A stretch of DNA of 64,000 nt from Latrodectus hesperus (taxonomy: Eukaryota; Arthropoda; Arachnida; Araneae; Theridiidae), in contig CM075857.1 of the NCBI GenBank assembly GCA_037975125.1, positions 21,471,322 to 21,535,321 of the forward strand, in the 5' to 3' direction. A model generated the notes under the pieces. It was given only the letters and a program-made list of their open reading frames with translations, was not told the DNA's origin and ran no database searches. A program made the translations under genes and the position numbers. This document shows, one piece after another, positions 1 through 16,100 of the stretch (its first letter is position 1; the number at the start of each line of letters is the position of its first letter).

Positions 1-2639
1 ATATACAATATTTTTTTCAATATTTTGTATCTTTATTTTATGAAACCTGTTATTGAAAGTTGATTCTTCTTATTTGGTATCTAAAAAAATGTAATTCAAT
101 ATATGGAGTGAAGATTTTTTTATGTACCTTGTTATACAATTAATCTTTTCATAAATTGCACATAATTCTTCATTCAGGTTTCCCTGTCCTGAATTTCTGA
201 AGAATGAAAATGACAATAAAATTCATAATTATAAAAGAATATGAAAAATAGTTTATTTTTTGAAACCTTTGAGCAGTTGTTTCGCAATAAATATCATCAT
301 CATTGTAAATGTTGTCAATAACTCTAATTTAGGTTTAATTAATTCCTATTTCTTATTAAAATTAACGTAAATTTTCATGATGAGTGTTTGTTGAAGATTA
401 GTTAAAATATTCTGAAGAAAAGACTTGAAAATTTTCGAAGCAATAAGTAATTTTATGAAAAGTCATGCATTTTTCAGCATTTTAATATCGACAGTTGTTT
501 CTGTCGGATAGAAAGGATTACCATTAGAGAGTTCACAGAGACTATAGCTAGGAAGCATGGAGATCTTACAAATGCTCAAAAATGAAATTTAAAGAGTTGA
601 AATAAGAGAAGTCTCAAATTTCAGAGATGGTGGAAAATGCCAAAAGAATTTGGTTTGTTTTAATCCCTTCACCCAGATGCAACGCTAAAAATAATATTTT
701 AATTAGATATCTTGACTGATGAATTTCTGCCCTTCAAACTCACTAAAAAGAATGCCATCGCCAGGCAAGTAGCTATTCCAAACAAGACTGAGGAAATCAT
801 TACAAAATATCATCTGCCAAAAGATCATAGCTTCCAGTTTAATTTCAGAATTACTACTAATTTTTAGGAGGACTTTTTAACAGTAGAAAGGATTAAAGAT
901 GTCTCTTATAAAAACAAGAGAGAGGGTTGGAGATGAGGATTCAGAGATCTGGATGATTGTGGACTATCAAAACCTTTACAACTGTACTTAAGACAAGAGA
1001 AAATTTGTTGAAACAGCTTAACGTATACAACTTAAGTGCTTAATGAATCAACTTAGAGTCAAAATCTTTAAAATGGTGCTCTCTATCAAAATTCATAGCG
1101 ACACATTCTATTAGTTAAATAACTGAGGTCAATATGGATCCCTAACAACAAGTTGGATAATGATACAAATACTAGCTTGCCTTTGGGGACCCAAAGTTTA
1201 CAGTCAGGTATGTTTACTAGTCAAAATTAATTTCTTGGATTTCTAAAGATTTACATGGCAATGGAGAAATTTGTTTGATAGAACAAAAAAATGGTTGGAA
1301 TCAGAAATACAAATTGGCATGGACCATTTATAGAAGAAATTTTAAAAATATTTCTCGAAAAAGACTGATACTAAGAAAGTGTCCATGAGTTAATTTAATG
1401 AGAATTCACTAACATTAAGTGGCTATTATTAGACATCTTAAAAATAGCAGCTGGAGACAAAAGTTGCTGTTTAAACTTTAAAATTAAGAAAGGGTATTTT
1501 TTATAATTAAGGAGCTTGGAACTGGCTGAGTTATTTAGAATTCATTTTCCATGAACCAAGGAAGTAAATAGAAAATCTAAATCTACATTATTTACATAAT
1601 GTCCTTAAAACTTATTAAATCTCCAGGAATAAATGATATAGTACCTCTCGATCTTAAAGAATGAATCGAGTTTATTTACTTAAATTTTTTATAAGTTTTT
1701 TGAGAGAAAATATATTAATTTTGATATATACCTGTTGCTTTGAGAATAAAAAGTAATTTTTATTCCTAAAATAGGAAAAGAAATTTACTATAAAGCTAAA
1801 TCTTTCATACTTAAGACTAATGTCCTTTTTGTTATTGGCAATTGAAAAGTTAATAAACTGATATCTCAATGAAGTCTAATTAGTTGATAAATTAATTTTT
1901 TTCACTCAGTATGTTCATCAACTAGATAAGTTTACTGATAGTTTTATTTATTACTTGTACTTTTTAGAGAACTTTAAGAATAAAATACTTTAACTATTTT
2001 CTTGGACTGTGAAATTGATTTTGATAAGTTACCAGTTCAAGTCCTTCAACAATCTCTTGTTATTAAAGGAATTAATGACACCATCTATTTCTGAGAAAAT
2101 CTACTCATTAACGAATTTATCAGTTCCTCTTTTTTAAGACATGATGATATAAGCTATATTTCCCCATGGAGTGGTTCTTTCAAGCAACTTCTGATGTTGT
2201 ATTGTAGATTCCCTTTTCCAGCTCTCTGTCATAAATGGCAAAAAAAAAATAAATAACTAGCCTAAAGCCAGATTCATGTCTAAAAAGATATTTGCATGCT
2301 ATGCGGTTACAGTGGAAGGGTGATATTTGAGCTGCGAATCTCAAACTCAAATCTGCTCAACTGGTAAAGTAGAAATATGTTATCTTCAGATCAATTATTT
2401 CAAAGGCTAATTTTAAAACTGACTGTCAAATGAAAGCAACATATTTGATCAAATATGAAAATAATGAATAAGAGTGAGTATAGAACGTAAGATGAATACT
2501 GGTAATCACAATATTATATGTTGGAGGTCATACTTTATAGATAGTAACACCTCTATTAAGCATCAGATTTTATAGGAGGATGTTGATAAAGATGTTATTC
2601 AATCATCGTAAAGCCCAAAGTTGTCTTCAATTGTCCACA

Positions 2640-4700
2640 TAAAGCAAGAAGATAGACTTCGGGGATACTGTGATGGCTGAACGTTGTGATGCATGAACTG
2701 CTTGTGAAAATATTATTATTTCTTCGTCAATAGATCGCTAATCCATCGACCAGGTATATTACTTAAAGACCACATTCAACACACCTAAAGAGTTTTACGA
2801 ATTCAAAACAATGAAATTAGGCTTTATGATGTTCCTTTAACTTTCGAAAGAATGATGAGAATCCTATTACAGCACTTAGAATGGACCGTTGTCTCTAACA
2901 CATGGATAACATCGTCACATTTTTCTCCTTTAATCCCAATCTTCAATATTTGTATTTAGTAATTAATGACATTCAAGAGAAACCGGACTTATTCTAATTC
3001 CATATAAATGTTTCGGAATAAGAAAATTAAGGTTCTAGAATACATAATATCAGAAAAAAGTGTCCAAAAAGATTCTGATAAAATAAAATCCATGAAGCGT
3101 TTTCCAATAAACAAAAGTACATAAGACACCAGATTCTTTCTGGGACTCACTCTATATGAAAAGCTTTTGTAAGAAATTACTTACCCTTTTTTCTTTTATT
3201 CTTTTTTCAAATATTAAGGATATTCAATTTTTTTTTAAACAGAGATAGATCGATACTTTTAGACCATAAAGTAAGCTCATTTTTCTTCCTACAATGAAAT
3301 TTCATAATGGAAACGAGGAAACAGTGTGTACTGATGCAATTGGCTGTGGCATTTTAACTCCAAATGTGACATAAAAGAGTAAAAGTCATAGCTTATGTTT
3401 CGCGAACTCTGTATGGTATTTTTCCATATATAGAAATAATTTTTTGGACAAATAGTTTTCTATCATGAAAGATCACATTTCCAATTTCACTCTAGAGATT
3501 CAACAAGTCTTGATGAGTTGTTAATTGAGACTCAGGACAGCAAGAGAAATTCCCATTCTCCAGAATGGAAAAAACACATGAATGCTAAAAGCGTGTCTTG
3601 AAATTCAATGAAAAAGGATCCTAAGTTAGTGGAGGACATTACTGATACATTCATAACTAATATCGCCATAGAGTAATGAAAAAAGGCTGAATTTATGAAG
3701 CTAATATCGAGATAACTTTCTCTGTAACAAGGATTTGATTTCAGAAGTAAATATTTTCATTCAGTCATTTCAAACTGTTTGCGTCTATAATTTCTGGAGT
3801 ATCTCTATAACGCACCTAAGGGTTGATATCTTGGATACGTCATAATATACGTCTGAATATTGAAAAACTTTTACTCACAATGACTGTAATAATATATGAA
3901 ACGATATGTCATACATTACTTAGAATGTCAGAGAAAGATAGTTATTCCTCATTAAAAACTTAAACATATCGACTCCATACCATCTTTGATTATAAAATTT
4001 CCTTAAATTATATATTTACTTAGCAGATTTTAAAATCAACCATAGGAAATAAATAGTTATAATCAATACTTATTACTGAAAGTTTCATGTTGTTAAGAAT
4101 GTCCTTTCAACTGCAAAAGCTTCAAAACAAAAAGGATTTTCGTTAAAAACACAACGTCGTTTAGTGAGTTAAGATCACTGATCAATACTAGATTGTCAAA
4201 TGAATACTCTGTTCAAAGATAAACTGGTCATGTAATATTAATTATTAAATGGCAGCAACCTATTATCAAAAATTAATGGAATTACTGAATCATTTTACAA
4301 AGCACTTAGTAAGATGATATCTATAGACATAGATGTTGATCAGACAATTTAAGATAAAATACCGTGTGTTAATTTCATTTATTACACTGCTAACAATAAC
4401 AAGATATTATTTGATCTCACATACTTTTTATGTAATAAATGAACAACTGAAACAACTCTAGATACCCTTTCTTCCCTTCTACTCTGATATCTCAAATAAC
4501 CACAACAAACCCATTTCTGTTAAAATTGAAGAAGCAGAGAAAACAGCAAAATTGTGTATTTTAAAGGCGCAAATGCCGCAAGCGATATGAATGAATAGCA
4601 CAAGTTGGGATCCTGTTCCACAGGACATTTAGTGTGGGTTTTCTGACTAGTTTGAAATACTTAAATCCTATACGAATAACCATCCGGAGTTAAAAATTAC
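2640..4700 (+). pseudogene. pol: Decayed Gypsy-type (Ty3) pol: reverse transcriptase, RNase H, integrase
   Basis: This is a relic of a Gypsy LTR-retrotransposon polyprotein, readable only by changing frame. Reverse transcriptase pieces are TPKEFYEFKTM (about 2781-2813), TFERM (2840-2854), HMDN at 2899-2910 where functional enzymes have a YxDD-type box, YIISEK (3041-3058) and FFLGL (about 3134-3148). RNase H follows with TDAIGCGIL (3330-3356). The connecting region has WKKHMNA (3566-3586), like the usual KKHxNADxLSR. The integrase core end shows NGITESFYKALSKM (4275-4316) and TTETTLDTL (4443-4469), and its C-terminal part shows EEAEKTAKLCILKAQ (4528-4572). Domain order is that of Ty3/Gypsy. 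Frameshifts, stops and the altered YxDD box make it non-functional. Protease, LTRs and clear gag were not recognised. The 3830-4000 stretch may hold the integrase zinc-binding region, but that is a weak guess. Confidence 0.85.
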
Positions 4701-7080
4701 TTTATCTTACAAAGTGTTACAATAATTATCGAACACTTTTCGTGTTGAACTTAAAGCAAGACCCAGAAAATTATAATGTATCGTCAATATAATAAGAGTT
4801 TATCTCTATAATAGCACTGATTTAGTATCATTGCCATTAAGATAACAATTCCACAGTAACTGATAAACGTAATATAGAGGATACATTTTTCTCTGAAAAC
4901 AAATGACCACATCATTCTATAGACATTTTTGAGATCAAAATCTATGAGTTAACCAACCTGAAACCAAAGACAAATTGTTATCTTAAAGGGATTTCGTTAA
5001 GGACCTTGTCCATTGAATCTTCTGTGTCGTAGGGATTGAATGTTGGTCTTGTTCTGAAATCGTCAACTCTAACACCTATGTGGCCACTGTGGAATAATCT
5101 TTAAATTTTCTTTTTCTTGTAACTTCTATGATATATTAGAAAATTCTTTGTTCTACAGAAATAGACATGAATTTTTACTGTATAAAAAAGCAAATAACTC
5201 ACAGTTCGTTAGTATTCATTTCATTTTGTCAATCAAGGGATAAGGAATTAATAAAGATATTTAAACTATATATTATTTGCTTTTTTTCATCTGGTCCATG
5301 ACAATTTATTCAGCAATATTTATAAATACGCATAAATATGAAAAGGAATGTTAGAAACACAATTTAAGATATTCATCACTTTTAACAAATGTTTTGTATT
5401 TTAAACATTCCTTTATCACAAACTGAACGAGATTCAGAATTTATTTCTATTCCAAATAAGTACATATCCTATTCATAATAGTATAAACCTTTAAAGTTTC
5501 ATTAATATAACGCAGTTGTAAGTTTATTAGCTCTGAAAGTGTCTATCAAATGTATGTATTTTCTTCCACAATTTTCTTTACATGAATTTGAAACTATAAT
5601 ATTCTTAATCCTTTATTCATATATTGTTTGCAATATTTTACAAGTGATTTAGCTAATATTTATCTTACACTTTTACCTTTTACCAATTCAAATGATAATT
5701 TGAATGCCATATTTGAATGATGGAGTTAAAAATTTCGTTCACATTTATAATATTTGTATAAGAGCAAAATGTAAAAATTACAAAATATTAAAAAAAATTA
5801 TGATCACTTTTGAGTTCTTATAAACTTAAAAATTAGGATAAACATCACTGTGACACCGTGTTAGAATAGTGTAATCTAAGTACTGCCAAATAGAAATATT
5901 TGCTATAGATTATTTTATTGTTAATTTACAAATAGCACATTTTTAAAATATTTTATTTGAAATCTATCAAAAATGAAATTACATAGAATACTTAATAACT
6001 GAAAAGGGGTGTATAAATTTTCTTATAGAATTAGAAATCATAGAAAGTATTTTTAACTTTTTATATAACATTGATTTTTTCAGTCACATATGGTTTCAAT
6101 GAATAAAATAATTTATGAAGAATGTATCTTAGCACAAAATGAAAATCTTTCAAATAAGAAATTCTTTTGTAAGAGCTCTTTTTTCTACAAAACTACAAGT
6201 AGATGTAAAGAAGAACAACTTTTTTGGAAACTTTTTCCACCTAAGGACTTTTCTCAACAATTTTGAGGAATTTCTTCCTTAAAGAGTTTTAGAGTCAAAA
6301 GATCAAAATGATCTTCAAATAAAATTCAAATAAATTCCATTGACAGTCTTTGTTCTTGTGTCATTCTACTAATATATAAATTTCCCTTTAGAACACTTAA
6401 TTTTTTATTTTTATTATTCATTCATTGTTTTTTCAAGTGAAGATTATTTTAACATCCAAATAGAAATCAAAGAACTTGCCTTGCATTTGGAAAAAAATAA
6501 TTTGAGTTTGTATGAGTCAATTATAAATGTCAAGAAATGTTATTTTCTTAAATGATAATTGGGCACCTTAAGCGATATTTAAGAAGTATTTGTCTTAGAA
6601 TATATAGTTGCATTTTATTATATAGCTTAGCATTTTCTGATTTTACGCTCGATTTTTAAATTTTATTGTAATAATGTATTGAGTTTTTACTAATCTTTCA
6701 TGCGTAAGTATTCTTCAGAAAATACTGTCTTAAAATGGATTCCTTTCATTTTAATTAACTAAAAATGATTTAAAAATGACATCAACAATACATTTTGACA
6801 CATCTTTGTGCATGTTTACAAAAGCTTTCCCAATACATAATGTTTTCTTTTTTTTTTTGTTAAATTCTTTGTAAGTTTGATTTGGTTTCTAATTAAGCGC
6901 TATTTTTCCTTAATAAGTGAAGTTAGTTAGATTTAATTTTCAAAAATAGCTTACTCTTTTTGATTTTTCTCTGTCAAGACTGTCTAATTAAAAGGAATAA
7001 GAAATGAAATGACAGTAAATTTCGTTACTAAATTAATAGTATTCTAGGTATTTCATTTTAAGTTATGAAAGAAAGGACTG

Positions 7081-7116
7081 ATAAATATACCTTAAAATTC
7101 TTTAAGGTATATTTAT
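7081..7116. repeat. Perfect 16-bp inverted repeat (hairpin) inside duplication copy 1
   Basis: The arms ATAAATATACCTTAAA (7081-7096) and its exact complement (7101-7116) surround a 4-base loop, ATTC. The motif TTTAAGGTATA recurs just downstream near 7150. The same hairpin is intact in copy 2 at 49642-49677. No flanking element ends are visible, so a small palindromic element or a chance AT-rich palindrome are both possible. Confidence 0.7.
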
Positions 7117-7868
7117 AAGGTAAGGTATACCGTGTGAGAGATTAAAGGTCTTTAAGGTATACTTATTAAATTACTGTATAAATTTTAGTGATTTAAATGT
7201 TACAAAAATTATTGTAATTATATAAACATAAAATTTGAAAATATTTTTAAAAGATGCAAAAAGAATAAATTTATATTGTTTTTTCGAAATTCATATAAAT
7301 ATTTTTTAGACTTTTATGATCGAACTATACATCATTAAGAATCTAGAAGGTAGAGACCTTTCGTGAAATTATAATGCCTACCATGCTGTCATAATCGAAT
7401 GCACGTAGTTAATAACTTGTAAGTTCGCTACTATAACTTAAAGTGACATATCAAAGCATGACATTGAGAAAATTGATGACGAGGAACAACCGGGATCTCC
7501 TCATCTCAGTTACAAATATAGAACTAATCAAATTTCAACTCAGACAATGAGGAAGCATAATACAGCAGTATATGAGTACAATCAATTAAATGTTAAGCCT
7601 CTGCAAACATAATATTCTAATGGTTTGCAGTTATTTTCAACATTGTTTAACGCATAAGTTAATATTTTACAAATATTTTAATATACTATTATAAAAAATT
7701 TTTTATTGTCTAAATTCAAATGTACTTTATATATTATATTTAACTATTTCATGAATAAATAAATATATAACCTTCCTCTAAGTTAAGAAGTAACATACAT
7801 ACAGACATTCTATGCAGTAAATGTATAAATTTATTGAAATCCTATTAAAATTAATTAAATTTACCTAT

Positions 7869-9159
<1,291 letters not shown>

Positions 9160-9335
9160 AAGCTCGGAGAGGAAAATGATAATTTCCGGAAGCCAGGCCA
9201 ATCAGAATTGAAGAGGATGCAAAGCGCTGCAGGGGTAGATGGAAGTATGCAAATATGTTAGGTAGGGCAATCGCGGATTCATGTCAAGAAGATTTGCAAA
9301 AAGGACAGTCTTATAAGATACCAGCTTTATGAAGG
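9160..9335 (+). other. GC-richer patch with a short open frame, unidentified
   Basis: The patch is visibly less AT-rich than its surroundings and lies just upstream of the Tc1 relic. One plus-strand frame stays open for about 48 codons from roughly 9175 to 9331 and reads with a normal amino-acid mix (for example RPIRIEEDAKRCRGRWKYAN). It begins after an in-frame stop and has no ATG at its left end. It could be a fragment of another mobile element, an isolated exon, or the 5' part of the Tc1 element. I do not recognise it. Confidence 0.3.
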
Positions 9336-9415
9336 GTTACAGAAATTTATTATAAGCGCTAATAGAAAGTATTTAAGACTTTCGAACAATTTGTTTTCAA
9401 GACATAGGTGTTTCT

Positions 9416-10436
9416 ATGACTTTTAGAAGACGAATGGAAGATTCTGAGCTCTGGCGTGCTGTGGGAGCATTGAAGCCGGGCAGTCGATCTCAGGTGTTGC
9501 TCTTTTCTTCGGCGTTCATCATTCTGTAATTTCATGTTTATGGAAACAATTCCAAACCACACAGACAGTTATCCGAAGGCCAGTAGCCGGTAACCCAAGG
9601 ATTACATAACCCGCGAAAGATCGATATATTGCAATTTTACCAAAACGGAATGGCAGAGTGACCCCACACGAGCGACATCTATGATAACAGCGTCCATTGG
9701 TAAGGTGATATCTGCAGCTACTGTTCGCCTAAGATTACATATGAGTAGGCTATACGCGTGGGTACCTCGAGTTTGTGTTTGTCTATCCGCCCAATCAAGA
9801 AAGACACGATTAAAGGGGTGCCGGGAACATGTCAATTGGACTGTGTCTGATTGGGGAAATGTCATGTTTATTGATGAGTCAAGATTTGCTCTGGAGCCAG
9901 ATTACAAGCGTATAAGGATATGGCGTGAACAAAGAAAATGCTACTAGCCCTAAAACATCACCGAACATCACGCATTTCGAGGCGAAAGCACTATGGTTTG
10001 GGCAGGGATATCATTTGGATACCACAACGACCTGCACATCTTTAAATGGGGTTCTGTGTCGGCTGTCCGGTATCGAGATGAAGTCCCAGAACCCATTGTG
10101 AGATTGTACGCTGCAGCAGTTGGCTTTGATTTTGTTTTAATGGACGAAAACAGACGTCTCCATAGAGCTGACATCATCGATGACTATTTGGATAGTGAAA
10201 GGATTGCGTGGTCAGCATATTTGTTCGACCTTAATCCAATTGAAAATCTTTGGGATACTCTCGGTCGTGATGTATCTTCACGTTTCCCACCTCCGGCCAC
10301 TCTTATTGAACAGGAAACTGCTCTACAAGAAGAAAGGCTATTGCTGAATTCGGCGGTGGTTGACCACGTAATTGAAAGCATGATAACAAGGTAAAAACTT
10401 TGTATACAGATGAGGAGGGATCACAGACCCTATTAA
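9416..10436 (+). pseudogene. Broken Tc1-type (Tc1/mariner superfamily) transposase
   Basis: This is a near full-length transposase relic for cut-and-paste DNA transposition. The start at ATG 9416 gives MTFRRRMEDSELWRAV. The first part, with the helix-turn-helix DNA-binding region, changes frame. The next frame at about 9681-9947 includes EHVNWTVSDWGNVMF followed by DESRF, whose first D (9872-9874) is the first catalytic Asp. The C-terminal half at 9993-10394 begins MVWAGISFGYHNDLHIF. The second catalytic Asp of the usual DDN motif reads DEN (Glu at 10146-10148). The final Glu is in DLNPIENLW (10242-10244). Spacing between the last two sites is three residues short of DD34E, because a few residues before FDLNPIEN are missing. 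An in-frame TAA at 10392-10394 interrupts the end, and the frame resumes to the TAA at 10434-10436. Terminal inverted repeats were not found. Confidence 0.92.
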
Positions 10437-11761
<1,325 letters not shown>

Positions 11762-12705
11762 AATAATTTTGCATCATAAGAAAATTATTGTAAATAATAT
11801 CTAATCTATTAAAAATCAAATTAAAATTACAATGAAAATTTCATAGCATTAAATTGCAGTTGCCTAAAATATTGCTTGTGAAATACGTTCATTGAAATTA
11901 ATAACATGATAACTTCTATATGTCGTAAAACAAGTTATAACATACATTAATAAAGTTATGATGATTCAGAATAAAATATATAGAAACTAATGAATAAGAA
12001 CAACATAGCTCATGAAATATATGTCCTTAATTAAAATAAACTTTTAGTCAAGTATAAAATTCAATAACAATTATGTGAACTGTACACATATCCTAAATTG
12101 CAAATTCAACAATAATTATCTAGAAATACAATTATAGAGTCATTATCAAATTTGACTTAAGAAAAATGTTTCTTATTACGTGTGAGCTCTAGGATAAATA
12201 TTGTTGTTAAATATCAATTATTCATCTAGCCTCATCAAAGCATAATTAACTTTTTTTAATCATCAACATTAGTAAATAATGATATTATATTTTAAGACAA
12301 GAAAAAGTATTAATGATTCATTTTTGATTGCATGTAATCCAAATTTTTATAAATTTTTTCATAAATAACTTCGGCAATAATTATTTTCCATTCACATTCC
12401 TTAATGACTTTGCACTAATTATTATAATATTGTATAAAAAAATACTCTCTTTTAAAAATAAAAATTAAGTACAAAAATAGATCATCAATTAGTGTATTAA
12501 TTTGTGTGAGATTAACGAATTTAAAATTCTATCAACGAAAAAAATTGTAAAGCAAACTTTTTGAAATGTGATCAGTAATTTTCAAGCATATATTCAGAAA
12601 TTAACTGTTGCATATTAAATCATACCTAATATCAATTATAAAAGTAAGTAGCACCTAAGTAACATTAATTTCATATCCAACTAGCAACTAACTATTTGCT
12701 TTCAA

Positions 12706-12708
<3 letters not shown>
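11762..12708. other. AT-rich sequence, nothing recognised
   Basis: No supported feature. No open frame of credible composition is seen on either strand. Confidence 0.6.

Positions 12709-12779
<71 letters not shown>
12709..12779. repeat. (AT)n microsatellite
   Basis: Pure AT dinucleotide array of about 71 bp, 115 bp upstream of a SINE-like element. Confidence 0.95.
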
Positions 12780-12781
<2 letters not shown>

Positions 12782-12892
12782 CAATTAATTGTGTTTAATT
12801 AAAAATTATAATATGCGTTTACAATTATAATACATTTTATTGAAACAAATAAAATTAGAAATATTTAAATTTTACATAATCATATAATAGAT

Positions 12893-13165
12893 ACGGTGGC
12901 TTTGTGACATGCACTCGCAAGGTTCGGTCCGTGGTTCGAACGTTGGTCAGGGAAAAGTCGAGATTTCCTTTCAGCCCTTCAGTGGATCGATAATTTGAGT
13001 ACCAAGCATGCTTAGGGATTAACACTTGGGGTTTCACTTTAGATTGACCATCTAATTAGGACAAATGTTTCCCATCCCAGTGCCCTCGGTCAAGAAAATA
13101 AATATGGGTACTGTACGCCTTGGCCTAAATATGGATTGATTGTCTTGCCACAAGTTTATCTTTTA
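12893..13165 (+). mobile_element. tRNA-derived SINE-like element
   Basis: A block with clearly higher GC than its surroundings begins with a tRNA-like head. GGTTCGAACGT at 12933-12943 fits the polymerase III B box (GGTTCGANNCC). A weak A-box-like GGTGGCTTTGTG lies about 30 bases before it. The body continues to about 13165 with no coding potential, which fits a short interspersed element moved by LINE machinery. The tail and target duplications are not clear. It contains GGAAAAGTCGAGA, also present in the fragment near 29450, which may indicate related families. Confidence 0.6.
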
Positions 13166-16100
13166 TTTATATAATAACTAGGGTGAGTGGAAATTAAAAG
13201 TTCATTTTATATGATTGTGATAAGTCAAAATTAATAATAATGATTTATACAATATGCTATATTACAATGATAAAAATATACGGTAAACTGTAAATATATG
13301 GACAATTCTGAAAAATATGAGAGTAATAAATGTAATTGGGTTGGTGCAATGCAATTATTTGGCAAGTAAAATTCCCTATTATATCTGAAATAAAGTTGAA
13401 TATAATTAAATTTAATGAAATATTGAATAATTTTTAAAAATACCGTTATATATATATTTAAGATTTTTCTTTTTCGTTAGTGCAATAGTCCTTAGAATTA
13501 GGATGTCATCAGAATTATCATTTTTTTATTATATTATTCGAACTATCAATATTAAAAGCAGTAAAATTTAATTAAAATATTTACAGCACATGGGTGCCTA
13601 ATTAAAATATTTACAGCACGATGAAATGTGCGATGTAAAGAATTATTTTCAACATTTTAAAATAATGGAAAGTGTGCATATAAGATATTCGAAAACTTAA
13701 GATTTATTTTAATTAAGATTGGTTTGTTTAATTACTTAGGGTTTTCTAGTTTAATTAATTAAGGGATGAAATAGGAAAAAGTATAGTTGAAAACGCATAG
13801 TAGAGGACCAAAGTTTTTCAAAGAAATATTACAGAAATGGTTGTCTGTACCATATTTTAAAATAAATAATATTATTAATGTATCATGCAAATATTCGAAA
13901 ATAATATTTGTTTTATAATTAAAATTTATTTCAAAATATATAGATTATTTTTCTTTTTTATCGATGCATTTATGTTGTTATTAAAATTATTTTTTGTAAG
14001 AATTTAATATTTTAGACATATTTTTACCTACTTACATTGGAAAAATTTTACATTAAAAATTAAAACTTTACTAAATTTATTATTCATTCATATTTCGGTC
14101 AAATGCTTTTTGATGGAAATCTGTTTTGTTAAATTTTTTCCATGGTATAAAACGTACTGTAAATATGGAACTATTCTTAACAGAGTAATTATTTTAAGAA
14201 GCTTCATAATATTTGTAAATAAATTTCAACAAAAATGGAAGTTGAAATTTATCGTATTTATTCCCTATTCAAAACATTTAATAAAATCCACAATATTTAT
14301 AGGACTTATTACTTTTTGATAATAATTTTCATTTTATATTTTGTAGTGTAAATTATTGAAAAGAAAATATAATTGATTTATTTTACTTGGAAAACAATAC
14401 TTCTACAACATATGATTATTATAATAGAATAGTAGTGTAAAAAATTGTGTTCTATTCAATTCTACATATAAAAAATTAAACGAAGAATACATAATAGAGA
14501 ATCTGGGAAGAAATATCAAAATTATGCCTAAATTGTTTTGACATTACGCGTATATTCTTATAAAAATATTCATGTTTTTAATAATTCTTAGAAAATGCTT
14601 TATAGATATAAGTTCTATTTTTATTGCTTTCATGTAGCATATATTGAAGTTTCATTTTTTTATTGAATGACTCAATTACTTCCAGTCTTAGAAGTAGCTG
14701 TTGCGGCACTTTTAACCAATATATTAATATGTAATTTTGTTCTTATTGTAATTCCATAATATTAGTGTACTATTACTTTATAATAAAATAAATACTGTCA
14801 AAATTCATATTCTTAATGGACATATTTGAGTTATTTATTTTTTACTTTTTTATTAATAACAAGTACTAATAAAATGAGCAATTTACTCTGAGATTATTTA
14901 TAATGGAGTACAAACATTTAAAATAATTTTATAATCATATGCAATAGGGAACATCGAAAGTAAAGTTTATATCATTGGATTAAAAATTTTGAATTTTCTA
15001 ACAAAACACTTTGTGAAATACCAGAAAGTGTCAAAAATTTAAATTTTTATATTAAATTCTAAATGCTTGATACTTAGATATTTGACTTAAATATATTTGT
15101 AATAAATGAACAGTAGGGAAATTAATTGTTTTACAATTAATTACCTATATATAATTTAGAATTAATTTTTTATATTTGCGTGTGTCTATAACTAAATAAA
15201 TAACTTTTAAAAATTCATTTGTATGAAAAAGTTTGAATTAATTATTCCTTTAGTATATTTAACAAAAAGGTAATGAAACTAGCCTTGTCTTATGATGCAG
15301 TCCATAAATAAATAATTATGTTGAAATTTTCCATTAAATTTGTGTAAGCAATGCAAAAAATAAAATAAGTGAAATAAATTATTCAATACAAATTGCTTTA
15401 ACAAAGTTGGTAAGATTACTATCAATGCTGACAAGATTCACCCATGTTTTTATTAAGCCAACATATTGAAAAAAAAAAAACCTTTAGCTATTTCTTAATA
15501 AAAGATTTTCAAATTTTCTCTATTTGAAATAATTCAAATATCTATATATAAGATTTCTTCTTAATGGAAATAATATTACGTACTTGATTTCATTGTGCAT
15601 TACTCGAATTGGGATGTAGTCATCAAATTTATGCAATCCGAGTAAAAAAATGAAAACATTTTTCACACTATCCACCAGATGAAGATATTGCAAACCAAAA
15701 CAGCAATAATAATATAATATTGAAAAATATCACGTTAATTTGATATAAATATTTTATATTTAACCTTCTCATATGTTTTGTAAGAGCAAATTTTATGAAT
15801 GAAAGTATACAAAGTCTCTCTCTCTTATCTGTGATAGGTGTAATTTGATGTAATATAAAATTAGGAATTAAAATCTATTTAACGCTTTAATTTGAAACTA
15901 TCATATAAATTTCAGATTTTTATTCAATTTAAATAAATTCCTGTTGCTTAATTTTCATAAATTTAAGAATCATTTCGTTATTTATCATATTTTTTACAAT
16001 GAACAATTATGATTAATTCAACAAAAATTCATAATATATCAAGTTTTGTTGTAATATATTACTTCGATTACATTAATTCAACAAAATTTATGGAAAGAGA

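Noticed and set aside
9602..9865. Minus-strand frames over 9359-10381
   Set aside because: They are shadows of the Tc1 transposase read on the plus strand.
13569..13619. 21-bp direct repeat as a possible CRISPR-like or iteron array
   Set aside because: Only two units in animal nuclear DNA, in AT-rich sequence. A local duplication is sufficient.
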